DNA of 64,000 nt, from contig JAKNDB010000092.1 of NCBI GenBank assembly GCA_024305405.1, positions 2,635,501 through 2,699,500 on the forward strand, given 5' to 3'. Positions 32,293 through 46,300 of this stretch are shown here, piece by piece; positions within the stretch are counted from its first letter, which is position 1, and each line of letters opens with the position of its first letter. The notes below the pieces were generated by a model. It did not search any database and was not told where the DNA came from. It saw only the letters and a program-made list of their open reading frames with translations. Source of the DNA: Dirofilaria immitis (taxonomy: Eukaryota > Nematoda > Chromadorea > Rhabditida > Onchocercidae). Position numbers and translations under genes: made by a program.

Positions 32293-34454
32293 GCTTCTTT
32301 TTCTTTTCTTATGTATGTAAATCAAATTGTTTTCATTTTTATTTAGTTAATGAAATGCTTTTCTAACTGTTCTATGATTTTATCAGATTATCACTGTTTC
32401 GATGTTTATAATTTCAATTTCTTCCCTACTTAATTCATACTGAAATATCAGAATTATTCAAAGAATCCAGTTTGTAGATGTGAATATTTGCTGAAAGTTT
32501 TCGTAATAATGGTTGAGAATGAAAGATTGTCTTTTATTTTCGGATAAGGAAAAAAGAAAAGAGCAAGATCACAGTGGTATTTCTGCATAAAAGTTTTTCA
32601 TGTGCAAATTTGTTCAATTGTGGAGAGGACTTGAGTCTGGTGCCTGCAAATACTTTTTACTGGATATGATTCGGGAGTGTGCAGTCTCTTTTATTTTGCC
32701 TCAATTGTGCTTATTTTATTGTGCTGTGTTTGAAATAATTAGGCAAAGTACTTTTTGATGTCTTCAAATTTAATTTCTAGGTTTGGGGAGTAAGACTCTT
32801 CTAATATACTAAGTCTTTCTAGAAATAAGTTTTTTCTGTGTCAGAATTTGACCATTATTGTTTCTGATTTTCAGCAAACTTTCTCGAACCAAATTCAAGG
32901 TCATTCACTGATTTCTTATTCTTTGTTTTTAGTCTCTCAAATTTTTTTCTCAAAAAATCAATCTAAATGTTCTAGGTTTGGAAATACTTGTTTTATACAT
33001 TACCTCAAAGCTTTGATTAAAATAATTGATTTTTAGTTATCGTTATGAAGTATGAACCTAATTCTAAGTGAACAGCGATTTCTTTTGGTATTCCGTTTGA
33101 AAACAGAGTCGATACAGAATATCCGCTTTTTGAAAGAATGAAATCCCCAAAATGCAGGTGTATAGTTAACTCAGTTTCTTAGATGTTCCATCTTTGATAA
33201 GTTCGTAATATATATATGTTATGCTACGTTATATTATTATATGCAAGAATTTTTCCTTCCCGTTAAACGTAGATAAAACATGAATTTTATCTTGAAAAAT
33301 TTCATATATTCGGTATAATTTATGACTACACGTACTCGATATCTTTTTGTGGTTACTATTAAAGATAAAGTTTTTCAGATGTTCGAATAAATTTATAAAT
33401 TTGTTTGGCATCCTTTATTATGGAATTGACTTATGATGTCCTTTCTGGTTGTATTATAGGCAAATTTCTCTCCACACAACTTCATTTTTAATAGAATGAC
33501 AACAGAAAGAATTCACTCACTCAACAGCATATGAAAAACAAACTCAAGAAAGCTGTGGATATAAGTGCTAAAAATGACAAAAGTGCGAGATTTCAAGGAA
33601 TTTCAGTGGTTTCTTTGATCTCATTAACTTTCTTTGTAAAATTCAGCTTTTAGAACAAATCGGCATTTTTAAAGAGGGCACGCTACCATTACCTTTTGTC
33701 TTATACTGTCGATATTAATCAATGAAGTGTGTCTCAAAAATGCAACAGTGAAGTTGGAAGTAAATGATGATTATTCGATTAGTTTTATCAACAACTGAAT
33801 CTCAGATGAAGTAAAGTTAAAGTGCTTGTTGGCCAGCAAAATGGATTAATGATAATAGCAACGAAACTGGTTCACACAGAAATGATTCTTAATTTCCTCA
33901 AAATTAACTGGTTTCCCTTAACAATTGAATAAAATTGAAATTTAAGATTAGGACACAATTTAGTGCTCTCGGGATGACAGCAATCTAGGCTAAGCAAATA
34001 GCGAAAATAGAGAAATAAGCAATGAGATATCTACAGATACAGTAATTCAAGAGATTTGCTCATTACTGAAAACAAAATATTCCCGATAGGGCCAAAGTAT
34101 AGTTATACGAAAAACTGAAAACGGTGTAGGTTGCACTCGGGATTCCATCGCTTATTATTCTTTGAGTTACTGGTGGTTAGCATCATAAATCATGAATGAC
34201 AAAATTTGCAATAGAAAAACCGAGAATCTATGAATTCTTTCTAGAGCCATTTATCGATTCACTTAGAAGGACGAAATGCGAACGTTTGAAAGCGGCTAAA
34301 TTCATGTACAACCAAATCTTAGTAATAACAAATATATGGAAATTCAACGGCCTATAATTATACTTTTTGAGTAGACAATCATTTCGACGGCTTATCAGGA
34401 CGTATCAAATGCAAATGTATCGGAAACCTGAAATGAAAATTGAGACATATCAAA
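32293..34454. other. convergent intergenic region between MO25 and selenoprotein T
   Basis: No gene is supported. Both flanking genes end here, so it should carry two 3' UTRs. Composition is uniformly AT-rich. Confidence 0.5.
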
Positions 34455-36145
34455 TCAAACCAAAAAACTATTTGATGAAGGGCTCACTTTTGCACCCTGT
34501 AATTCCATTTGTTGGTCGATGATTTGAACTAGCTCTGATGGTGACGGTACTCTTCCACTTTCAAGCTTTGACCATATCTGTTCATCACCCAAATAAATCT
34601 CGAATGCTCCTGTTGACATAAGAGAACCTGGAATGAAGAACGAACTAAAATAAGAACAATACTTAATTTCGAATTCAAATAACGAGTTCTCTACAAATAA
34701 AATCACTCCTAAAATAAAGTTTAGAAAATTCCGATTATTAAATCCCCAGAAAAACCAAATCATTATAAAGCACTTTTATTTCCGAATCATTTCAAGTTAA
34801 GAGTTTAAAATGCATGCTAAAATATTATAGCCAAGAAACTCGAATCGGTTTATCAAACAATATGTGTAAAAGTTATATTTAAATCTTATTTTCTCAAAGG
34901 CTGTTCTAGTCAAAAGTCAAAATTACGCAACTAACTTTCAATAGTGTTAGAAAGAAGAAATAACATCATGCACGATGAAACTTTATTATTCAAAGCCCAT
35001 GCAAAAACGCGCGGTGTAGGCTGTCCGATCGATACAAACGGATCCTGCCCCATTACAATCAGTACAATGAGTACTATCTTTCCCAATCCAATAATCTGAA
35101 ATATTTTCTGCATGTTTTGAAAATCTTTTAAAATATAACATATTCATATACCAATTAAGTGTTCAATTCTATTAACATAGTTAGTTAACTTATAGAATCC
35201 CAACACCGTCCCAAATTCAACTTAACGAATATGATATCAAAAATAGCTTATAGATTATTCTGTTAGTGTTTAAACAGCAAAAGTAAAAACTAAGTAATCA
35301 TTAGCTATTTTATAGATTAGGTACATACGCTATACTTTTGAAAAAAGTGAATAAGATAAAATATCTAAACTTCGAAAAAAAACCATGAAATGATTTCCAA
35401 CCTGTGCCAAAATGTTTTTCCATGCTCTAGGTGAATAATTGGCACCATCAATTCTCATTGAGGGATACTTTTCATGTATGTAACGAGAGAATTCATCAAA
35501 TGCTTGTCGATAGCCACACGAAACGCTAGAATTATTTGCATATTTGAAGTTGCAAAAGTAAATATTTTCCATGCAGATATAACCTGCTATAACTCAGTAC
35601 GATTACCACAACTGTACCATATAAAGTCAGATAAGTGTAAGGCAACTGCGATGAAGTTAAAATTTCACAACCTTACTAAAAGGAATAAATGTAATTTTAA
35701 TGAACATTATGTTTTCCTAGTATCTTCTTAAATTGTAGATCTAATTAAAAGGAAAAACTGTAAATCTAACCAAAATAAAAACTTCATGCTTGGAAGTTCC
35801 TTAGTAGTATGTGGTGGTGCAGTGAAGTGAGTTGATCCTTGCCTAACTTGAATATGGTCTGTATCATCCGATTTTTCGCCAACTTTCTAGAAAAGAAAAT
35901 TCTTTTCATAAATGATAGTATCCTGATAAAAGGAACAAAAGAGTTCGAATACTCATTCTTCAATTTATAAAATGATTTCGATACTGATTTTTGTAAGAAT
36001 TTGAGAAGAAACCAACCTCATCATCGAATTCCTTTTTAAACATTTCATCGTCGTCATATTCGTCTTTGGAATGCCCGTAAATATCCCGTAAGGATAAGAG
36101 CAAAGCTATACCTAATATAACCGTACCAACTTGATTCGTAATCAT
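34455..36145 (-). CDS. selt-1: selenoprotein T-like thioredoxin-fold ER protein, cysteine form
   Basis: The SELENOT family is made of ER-membrane oxidoreductases with a thioredoxin-like fold. Five exons read on the minus strand: 36145-36017, 35886-35771, 35525-35402, 35107-34936, 34627-34455. Summed length is 714 nt (237 residues) with no frame break. It starts with a signal peptide (MITNQVGTVILGIALLLSL), then an acidic linker, then CVSCGYRQAFDEF, which aligns with the CVSU redox site of vertebrate SELENOT; Sec is replaced by Cys (TGT). Next come EKYPSMRIDGANYSP, a hydrophobic segment (IVLIVLIVMGQDPF), SNTIESS and MSTGAFEIYLGDEQIWSKLE. The redox motif is split by a phase-2 intron after TG of its first Cys. 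Its neighbour on the right is divergent (angiomotin-like). Confidence 0.93.
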
Positions 36146-36887
36146 CTAATAAATCTGAAACACAGTTCCTGAATCATTCAGTCAATACTTAACCTGCATA
36201 TAAAAAGGTCAATGAAGTGCTTATGCATGGCTATAGTAGAAGCATACGAAGTTACTATAAGATATAATAAAAGATAAAAAGTTCGTCAAAGAGAGACCTA
36301 AACAATAAGAAGTGATCAGACACAAAGCAGAATATACCTCACGCAATGATCTGAGACAGGAAAATGTGCGTGCAACATGAAAATAGAGGGAATAGTAAAG
36401 TGCAAACAACCAAAAACCAACCAAACCCACTCCTCGATCACCCTGGCAAAGGAAGTAGACAGTACCTCGGGCAAAACACTTGAAGTTGAGAATCCGGGGA
36501 CCGCGTTAAATCTTACTGCCTATTGATATGACTGAAGTATCAGGATATTAGGTGTATGGGGCATGTACTGGTCGGAGGTGTGGTGCTTGATACTTAGGGT
36601 ATGTTTGAAATAGGAAGCATTTCAGCCTTTGAAGGTTAATGCATCATTAGAATCTGATGATGATATTCCGATGTTGTAATCATCATGAATGGTTAATCCC
36701 AAAGAATTTTTTCTGTCGTGCGATATATACTACGGTTTTTGAAATGTAAGAGAACTCTACTATCTCTTATTCTGTTGTTACTAAAGATTTATATAGTCAA
36801 AATGTTCCGAATGATTTTAGCCCCTTTTTCAGTTTCAATAAACAATTTTCTCATTAATCTTAGAGCGATCCTGCGAATAAGAGAGTC
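36146..36887. other. divergent upstream region, selenoprotein T / angiomotin
   Basis: This 742-bp gap separates two oppositely transcribed starts and must contain both promoters or outrons. No motif stands out. The acceptor-like ATCTTAG ending at about 36864, shortly before the right-hand ATG, could be a trans-splice site. Confidence 0.45.
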
Positions 36888-39800
36888 ATGGAAGTCGAAC
36901 GACGCGAATTACGAAGTTGGTCTATAGAACCACGTGATCGACGGGTGCATGCAGTAAGTCCCATGCATTTACAAGAGGGTCGAATTCTCAACTCATTATT
37001 GCATGAGGCTCATAATATTTCTACTTCAAATAACAAAATAAATTCTCAGCAAAGTCAGTTCGCCTTTCATTTCTTTCATTTTAGATTCATTTTTTTGTAT
37101 AACTGTTACCTCGAATTATTGATATCTGGATTAGTCAATATAATATATTAGTACGTTGAGTAGTGAATCAATAGGTACTAAATAATAATGCTTGTTAACA
37201 AATAATAATGTTAAATAATAATGCCGTACATGGATGCTATAACTTTTCGCGTTGATGCTTGATTTTTCAAGATTATCTGAGAAATGATAATAATTTCAAA
37301 GAAAATTATTTGTTAGTGGTTATTTGTAATTGAGAAAAATTGAAATAATTGGTTTTCCTTTTTGTTCATCACATTCAATTACACTACTTGTTTTTTTTTA
37401 TAAATTTCATGGCAATAAGAAAATTAGATTGGGTTATTAGTTTCTTTTATGTTGTCCAAGTTTTTATTATATCATGTGTTGCTCTACAAATTATTATATT
37501 TGTAGTGGATAACGCTGAAATTGATGGGATGGAAGATGTCAAGTTACAACAAATGATTAGCAAATATCAATCACAAGTAATTCAACAGCAGCATTTATCC
37601 AATCGAACTAATCATGAACTCATTAAGTAATATTTCTTAGCAAAATTTTTATGCTTAGTTTTAATTGCTTCGATCTTCTAAGAGATAAAAATGTAAAAAT
37701 TGGATATTGATTTATCAAGTATTTGATAATTCTAAAATTCCATTAGAATAACGGATGCTAATTGCTGTTATTTATTTACTTTTTAATGGGGATATGTTAT
37801 AGCTTATCGGATATACAATATTTTATTGTGTTTTTCTTAGGAAATAACGCTCGTTTCAGAAATTTTGCAACTTCATCTGCCGCTATTCAACAGCAGATGC
37901 CACCGATGAGTCATTCACAGCCATGTCTCATAACAATCAACGATCAGAAAAACGAACTGTATGCTTAGTACATTGATAATAGTTATATTTTAACACATTT
38001 ACCGTTTTACAATCACTTCTTTTTCGGAATTATGTTATTTATAATTAATTGCACTTATTAATTCATTGTGTTTCTAATAGTCTAAGCAGTATAAAAATTC
38101 CAGAGTCGCTGAATCTGTTTCACCAGCTTATCATCCGAATACATCATTTGATGGGAACGAGCAACACGCGAATCTGAAAGCACAGCTAATTGCTAATCAA
38201 AATTTAATTCGAGCACTACAAGACGAGAATTCCGCCCTGAAACAGCAATGCGATTTCTTAACTATTAAAGCCAGTCGTTTACAGCAGGTCTTGTTTTTCT
38301 GTGCCTTTTAAGATATATTGCTTCTTTTTTCCTGCCTTTTAATACAAATATTTTTATTGAAGAATCATTATTTAGCTAATAGTAGCTTTGCTTCTAAATA
38401 CTTTCCTACCAATTTTTGATTCTTTAAGTTGGAAAAAGCCTACGAAACTATCGAAAAGGAGTATGAAAATTTAACAGCGCAGAAGGAAAGGCAGGACAAT
38501 CTTGAAAAAGCGGCGCGTACAAAAATGGAACAGCAGATAACTAGGTGCGCTAAGATTTGAAACAATGAACTTTCCTGTCCTAAATTATAAAATAATACCC
38601 GTAATGATATACATTCTTGAATTTTTATTTTCATTATTTCGTTTTCTAATTTTTATCGTTATTTCTTTCACTTTATTGTAGTGGTATATCAATTTGCATC
38701 ATTGTATACGAAAAATTGTAGGTATACTTCTGAAAACGAAATGTTGAGAACGAAAATTGCTGAATTGATACGACGGATACAAGCAGAAGACCAGTCAGAA
38801 CAAATTAACAAGCTTAATTTGTTGCTCAATGAAATTATTCCTCAAAGTTCGTTCATTTCTCACATACCTTGAAATCAGTTATGCATGGTAAAAGATTTTG
38901 ATAAATCAAATAGTTCACTATAGTTTTATAACATTGTCGTTGATAAAAGATTTGCTTTTCTATGTACTCGTTCTTTTCAGTGGTTAAGTAAGTAAATCTT
39001 TGATGTTTTGAAAGCTATAATCTTTTCAGATAAAGAATTGATGACATGTAAGGAACGCCAGAAAATGGATATTGAAGCACTGGAAGTTACCTTGAAAGAT
39101 CAAAGGAATCACATTCAGGTTTGTTTTTACTTGTTTTTGTTAATGATCACTTTTTCTCGTTCTGTTTAATTGGACGTGCTTTCTTTTTAGATTCTAGAGA
39201 AGGCTCTTGGAAATGCGCAAGATAAAGCATGGAGGAAGGAAAAAGAAGTAGAAGAGCTTACAGAAAGAGTAGAAAGGGCGGAATCATTGCAGAAAGCTGT
39301 TGAAGTTTGTTATTTTCTTGCTATTTCAGAATCCCTTTTCTGAAATATTTTCCTTCTTTGCTATTATATATAACATTAAGAGAAATTTGAAATTTTATAT
39401 TCTCAGAAATCAATGTTTGATAAACGATCTCAGGAAGATGAATGGAATCGTGAGAGAGCGCAACTTGAGATGGAAAATGCACAGCTGAAAATGCAGTTGG
39501 CTAAAGAAAGTGTTTCAGTTGGAGTGAAAAAGGGTTCAAATGCTAGAAATCCAGAAAATGATGAGTTAACGAAGCTTAAAAGACTCTTCATGTGAAAGGT
39601 TTTTTTTTCGCATATTAAGAAGCAAAAATATATGCTGAAATTTCATTATTACTCGAAAATTTCTTATTATTGATGAATGAGTGTTTTTACTTTAGTGTTT
39701 TTCTGTCATCATTTTTAAAGAGTTTTCTTTGTTTAGAAGATATAATTGCGCAGTTAGAAAAGAATGTTATTGAACTAGAAGCTAAATTCCACGAGGAAAT

Positions 39801-41313
39801 GCAACGAAACAAAATGGCGATAGCAACGCAGTCGGATACACTGTTAGTTCATGCTTTGAAATATTTAGTTTTACGGAACAGTGAAAGATTATCCATTTCT
39901 TTTGAATCGGTCCTCATTTTAATCCAAAAATTGACTTCATTAAAACTTTTCAAGTTCTGGCAAATTGAAAAAAATGGAAGAAGAAAAGAGTGAGAAAGAT
40001 CGTAAGATAGCAGAGTTGACAGAAGAGAAAGAAAGATTATTCGAGAAATTGGAAGACGAGCGGAAAACTTCAGAAAATAGAACAAGTTTATTGGAAAGGG
40101 AGATTGATCGCATTAGGAATAGTGATGATCTCAGGCATGTTGTTATTTTATATTATTAATATTGATTATTATAGAGATTTAAAGCATATAAATTTGAAGA
40201 TTTCTCTGTAACTTTTACATTTATTAATTCATTTACATGGCTTGTAGAGTTTTTTTTTTGAATTTTATTTTTAAAGTTAATATCATATTTAGATTTCGTG
40301 AAGATATGGCACGTATGGAGCAAATGCGTCTGAAAATTGCTGACAGACGCTGTTTTACAACAGAACGTTCCCGTAGCCGGTATTTTTTTATATGATGTAT
40401 AGTTTAATATAAGAAACAGTTAGCTTTATTTTATCAACCTGAAACAAGAAATTTTAAGCTTACTACCAATTTTTGATTCTTTTAGTAGATATACGAAATT
40501 TTGGACCAAATTCAAACTTAATGAATGGTTTATGTTTGAATCTTAGTTGCGATTATTATCTAAATTATAACAGATATTACTCTATAACGATTTCGTCATA
40601 TTCGTCATATTTAATCATTTAAGTTGCATAGCACAGTTTTTATGGTCAAGTTAAAACCTTGGACTAAACCTTTGGCTTTTCTTGCATTTCTTTAAATGAA
40701 TAATAATTTCAACAATTTACTGTATTTGGAGATGATTTTGTTCTTAGTTCTAAGAATGAAGTTGACTGCATATCATAGTCATATTTCGAATTATAATGAT
40801 TTCAGATGTGTACATCATGGGCGTACATCATCCGGAACACGCGCTGGATTTGTTCATATACATTTGAGGGCAAATTCAGCAACAGCACTTCTGCCTACCG
40901 ATTTACATCTTTCTTCACCAGATGCACTTCCTACATCACCGGATATACCATTGGATCTGTCGAATGACAGTAGTGCCAGTTCTACTGCTCCTATTATTAC
41001 CTCTACTCGTTCAACTAACAAAGTTTTAGCAACTTTCCCACATTCCTCATCATGTCAAGAGGAGATATTCGCGGATCAAAACAATATTTCTACTGATGCG
41101 AAGGGGATATACAGCACAAATTTGAATGGTTATACGCGGCCAATTTCAATACCACCACATTATGATTTATCGTTTTCTGATAATGAAAGTATGTATTCTA
41201 GAATTTCAACTGGATCGGCTGCAATATCAAGCGATACTATTGTTGCTGCTACAATCGCTAATGAGGAACTATGCGGGAAACAAATTTCAGTCGAAGAAAT
41301 CTGGGATGTTTAA
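36888..41313 (+). CDS. angiomotin-like coiled-coil protein
   Basis: Angiomotins link cell junctions and actin to Hippo/YAP signalling. Exons: 36888-37053, 37506-37626, 37860-37958, 38104-38287, 38429-38544, 38722-38846, 39030-39118, 39191-39304, 39407-39598, 39737-39842, 39955-40134, 40293-40379, 40806-41313. The central part is heptad-rich and matches the angiomotin domain: YENLTAQKERQDNLEKAARTK, DQRNHIQILEKALGNAQDK and EDIIAQLEKNVIELEAKFHEE correspond in order to vertebrate AMOT segments. The last exon is low-complexity Ser/Thr/Pro-rich, contains IPPHYD, a PPxY WW-binding motif (about 41152-41163), and ends EEIWDV, a possible PDZ ligand. One A is missing in A4 at 39578-39581; with it the total is 2,088 nt (695 residues). 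The intron at 40135 has a GC donor. Family call is good; exact orthology is untested. Confidence 0.82.
40135..40292 (+). other. candidate GC-AG intron in the angiomotin-like gene
   Basis: The exon ends SDDLR (CTCAG at 40134) and the next begins FREDMARMEQ after ATATTTAG. Phase 2 is kept only with the donor AG/GCATGT. The GT five bases downstream gives the wrong frame. Confidence 0.7.
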
Positions 41314-43396
41314 ATTATTGGAATTTTCTTTTATATGAAAAATATAACTTTTTTAGATAATGCAATAATAAGTCGATTCTAAACTATGCTATGATGCCTT
41401 TTGACTTCATAACACAACAGAAGTTGCTCATAATTCCTTTGCTAGGTAAGAGAATACGCAGTAAATTATAATAAAATTCTTTTAATTAATCTTTTAATTC
41501 TATAGCCGACAGTGATTGTTAAATGCGATACTATTTCTTATGCAAAAAAAAGAAGGAAAAAGTTTCAACCGATTGAAGAAAAGATATTTTTACCTTAGCA
41601 ACCAATATTTTTGAATTGGTCATGAGTCAATAAATGATCATTTAATATCTTAGGAATAATCTTGTAAGTCTTAGTCTGATTTAGAGAGATTTAGAAAGAA
41701 ATAATAATAGTGCGAAATCTTTAAATTTTTGTATGTATAAAGCTTTGGTTAGACAAGCGTGCCGAAAATCATCAGTTACCATCAGATCTTTAACTTGAAT
41801 TATTGATCATAAGATGTCGTAATGTTAATTTGTTAATGTCTGCATACTATAAGTTCTTAAGTATGTTTCGCTTCTTCCGGTGTAAATCACCCATATGTTT
41901 GCTTTATCTGTTTTTCGTGATATATTTTTTGAAGGGATGAACTACGAAGATATTTTCCCTGTAAAGTTTCTTAAAGTCATGGTCATCATTATTTTTTTGC
42001 ACTGTTTCTTATCCTCGTTAATATTATTTTGCCATAATAGATATGTTATGAAAAATTTATATTTTAGGAATGTGTATTAATAGGGCTTCATTGTCTTTTA
42101 TTTTCAAATAAATTAAACTAAGAAAAAAAGAAAAAATTTTTTCAGTGGTTATAAACAGAAAAATTCATGAAAATAATTTTGCTCTCTATTTTACTGAAGA
42201 AGATCTCTCAGTTTTGTTGAACTCATTCTTTTCATATATGTTCATCTCTTCAATCTACTAAAACATTATAATATTCATAAATGCAGCAGTGATTTTGATA
42301 AGTGCTGTAGCTTTACAGCCAAATTTCTTTGAGGAATGAATGCTGCTAAAACAAGGAAAAAGTACAGGTAATTCGAATATTCTTGGCATTAAAATATTGT
42401 GGTGCCATCGTTTTGTTTATGGAAATAAGTTTCTCTCATTTATCGTTGGGAATTTTCAACTAATGAAATGCGCTTATTGGTAAGTACTTTCTAATTTTAT
42501 ATTGTCTTTGTTTTGTTGCTGCGGGTTCCTTCCTAGATGTTATGTATTTTTCTATTTTTTTCACTTCCATGTTGTCTTACATTCAAGTGCCTTGTTGCTG
42601 TCATTTTTATGAATATTTTTATTTATGTTGCCCTCTTATTCCAATAATATATGTATTAAAAATGAGCAATAAATTAAAGTTTACAATCGAATGTATTTCA
42701 ATCCATTAAATGGCAAAAGAAATGTTTGGTAAAGTTGCTGGTTTTACTAATTCTCGTGATAATAGATTTCTCAACTTAAATCGGAAAATAGAGTCGGAAA
42801 ATAGATTTCTCAATCTAAATCTAAAATGTGATGACTTATATTCTCAAATGGCGAATGGTGAAGGATTTCCATGCTTCCGTTGATAGCGAAGCGCTGAGAG
42901 TACTCGTCCATTTCCTTTGACCAATTCAGAAAATTTTTTGTAAATCCATTTCAAAAGCCGGGAATTCCCATTCTGTTGTCTTTGTTGATAGTAAGACTAA
43001 AGATTTGAAGCAGCATAATCCTCATATCGGATATCTTTTGACTTTCGAGGGATATAAATTATACGAATTAGTGTGAATATTTGAGAAAGAGTATAAACAA
43101 TATGTATTTCACAGGAAGAAAGTAGAAATATCATAAATTTGCGAAGATTTTTTGAATTTCAAACAAAACTGAAATTTCTGCATTTTTTTGGTCAATGACT
43201 ATTTTTTACACCATCATTCTTTAATATATAAGCATTGTTTATTGTTGCATGTAATTCGATCATATCTCGGCTAACATCATGCCATCAACAATGCTTGTAC
43301 CCGACCGATCACTACCCCACCCAATGCCAATCATCAACAAAATCTGTGTTTTATCGCAAAATATTTCGTCAACATTTCAACCGCAGTTACATTGTA
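41314..43396. other. intergenic region with a coding-like remnant
   Basis: Mostly unassigned AT-rich DNA between the angiomotin-like and CUB genes. At 42710-42883 there is a 57-codon frame, listed separately. Nothing else is recognisable. Confidence 0.45.
42710..43075 (+). other. coding-like segment with an internal duplication
   Basis: An ATG at 42710 opens 57 codons starting MAKEMFGKVAGFTNSRDNRF. The peptide NRFLNLN occurs twice, encoded by direct DNA repeats at about 42761-42781 and 42799-42820, each next to a copy of tcggaaaatag. After the stop at 42881 other frames carry EALRVLVHFL and SVVFVDSKTKDLKQHNPHIG until about 43075. It could be a small gene, a frame-broken gene or a decayed copy. 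I recognise no family. Confidence 0.25.
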
Positions 43397-46300
43397 ATGA
43401 AAGTTGCACATATGAATTTCTGTCGACTATCCATTCATTTTATTATCTGTTTCAATTTCATCACTAATGCTATTTATACTGGTAAGATTACTGATAAATT
43501 TCTTTGAAGAGTTTTTTCAATATTTATTAGATTAAGCTAAAAAATATCCGAAACCGTTAGTTCAGCAAAGCTGATTGTGATACAGCGATGCTATATGAAC
43601 TTTTCTCCCAAGATATTTTAACAGTTTTCCATAGTTACATCACTGTAATTTTATAAGTATATGCTTCATCTGAAAATTTAATTATTTTACAATAACTATA
43701 TATAAAATATGGCTTTAGATGCGGGAGCGAATCGTCCTGATATATGTAAATGCCGATCAATCAATTTTGGCATTGATGTTGCAGCTGGTGAACTAAAAAG
43801 TCCCGGTTATCCTGCTGGTTACTGTAACAATTTAAGTTGTAAGTATGAGGTTTGTTTATAATCTTTTTAAACTTGATGGATATAGATATGTATACATAAA
43901 TCGGAAATTTATTGGAAAATATATACGTATAAATATACAGCAAAGGAATCCAGTAAGGCGAGACCTTTTCAAAAATTGTCTTTTCAAGTTTGTCATAAAT
44001 TTCTTTAACTATACGAAAAAATTACTTAAGTCATTTTTAGAGAGAAAAACTACTCATATCATTTTCAGATAGATGCAGCTCCGGGTCATTCAATCCATCT
44101 ATCAATCATTTCATTCGAAACTGAGCTACGACATGATTTCCTTGAAATTCAGCAAACATTCATTGCTGCGAACACTCAGCATTCGGCACGTATTGCTATG
44201 TGTGTACTTCCAGAAAATTTTTCTATTTTTAAGAGACATTATATGTTATCGTTTTTTTTGTGGAAGATTCCCACATTCCTTCAAATTCTATACTGGTCCC
44301 TCCATAATTCAAAAGTGATAACAACAGTAGCATGGAGATACCGAGGAATGCATACCTCAAAAGTTTCAAATGAATTGCTAAAGATTGTTATTTATTGGTC
44401 AGTTTTGAAGTAGAAATTGAGTGGGATGCATGTGTTTCATAGTTAATAATCATTTATTTAGTAATGAAACAAATTTTCTAAATCATCGTATGATTAATTA
44501 ATAATAAATTGAATAGATCAAAATTCCAAAATAATTTTTCGTATTATTTGTGATTGCCTGGCTAATTCAATGGAAATTTTATTGAACATAAAAAAGGCTT
44601 AGGTTGTCGGGAAAAGACATCGGTCAGCCATCATTTGCATCTTCTGTCAGCAATGGATTCATCCTGAAATTCATTACCGATAGTACAGAAACATTCGTTG
44701 GATTTCATGCTCGTTTCTTTAGGGTCAATACCACTTCACCAAGTATGCTATTTTAATGGGCCTCTGTTTTTCTGCTAAAGAATAATATTTCACTATTACT
44801 TGCATGAACTAATTAACTAAAACTTGGAGATGCCACTCTTGGCTGTTTTTAGTTACCCCAACCCAACTGTGTTTACATGCATTTTTGACAAAAATATCGC
44901 GCCATAATTATTTCACCTGACTATTTATAATTTAAGGTAATTGTTACTTTATCATCCCAATTTATGCCTCACCATAATTCCAATAAATCTTTAAATTTGT
45001 TGAAATACTCCAAATATTATTTTATTACACCATGTTCGAGATATTTCCATTTTCATCGATATGATTATTTTTAACTTTAGTTTTGATATTAACATTTAAG
45101 TCGTTTTACAGATAATTCCTGTCCGATATTCTTTTATGAGGCGATGGGTGAAGATAAAGTACTACCTAGTCCACCATCTAATTTTGCATATTCCGCCGGT
45201 TGTGTTTACATGTTGAATACCAGTGAAGGCCATGGTATAAAATTGAATTTAAAATCGCTCGCTTCAATGGCCAAGTTTACCGTTTATGAAACAGAAAATT
45301 ACCAGGTCTCAACGGACCATAATATTTCTCCATTATCCGAGTAAGTATAACTAATTTCAAAAAATTTTTGGATATGAAAATCTACTATAGTTTAGTCACT
45401 ATAAAAAAATGCTCCAAATGCTAACAAAATTTTTATATAATTAAGCTTCGACGTAGAAAACTTTTTGGTTTCCCCATAGGAATGTTGGATTAATGGTTGC
45501 TACTCCGAAAGAAATAATATCGAGGACAAATTCCATACTGATACAAATAAAAGTGGTCCAACGTGAATTGTTTCCGGCTAAAACACACAGCAAATTCTTA
45601 TTTGAGGCTAAATTTAGTCGTACCGACAGCCGTAAGCTCTATTTTATTGAAAATTAACTGCAGATAAAGTAATTTCAATAATTTTAAGCTAACTGATCTG
45701 ATTTTGTTTCGATTACTTATACTTTTATCTATTTACATCGACGTATTGTGAAAATTGTAATGTATACGAACAAGTGAATGAGAGAAATTTTTAAATTAGA
45801 ATTTACTTTATTAATATTATTTAGCAGTTAATATTTACCTTTACTTACTTTAATTCATTTATAATTTTATTATTTTATAATCAAAAGAATAAAATGTACT
45901 TATTATTCAGCATGTAAATGTTTCCCGAAGAGTTATGTCATTCGATTTGATCGTCCAACAATACTATCTTCTCCTGGATTTCTCTCGAATACTGTGATAA
46001 ATTGGATTGTGAAACAGAGCTTCAGCTTGAGCAATATGCCATTGATTCCACGCATCACAATGCAATTATCGTAGAAATCCATGCCTTCAATTTAGAACAC
46101 GGTTCTGATTTCGTGCACTTCTTGGACAGATCGAAGCATTCATCCCGACATTTAATAAGGTGAAGTGCGAAATTATCCATTATGAAGCGATTAACTTCAG
46201 AAACTGATGGATATGCTCTCTGAACAAAGATAAAACTTTATTAGTATCGTAAAGTAGTCAGTATTCACGTTACTATCATTTGAAGACTCTTTAAATTGAT

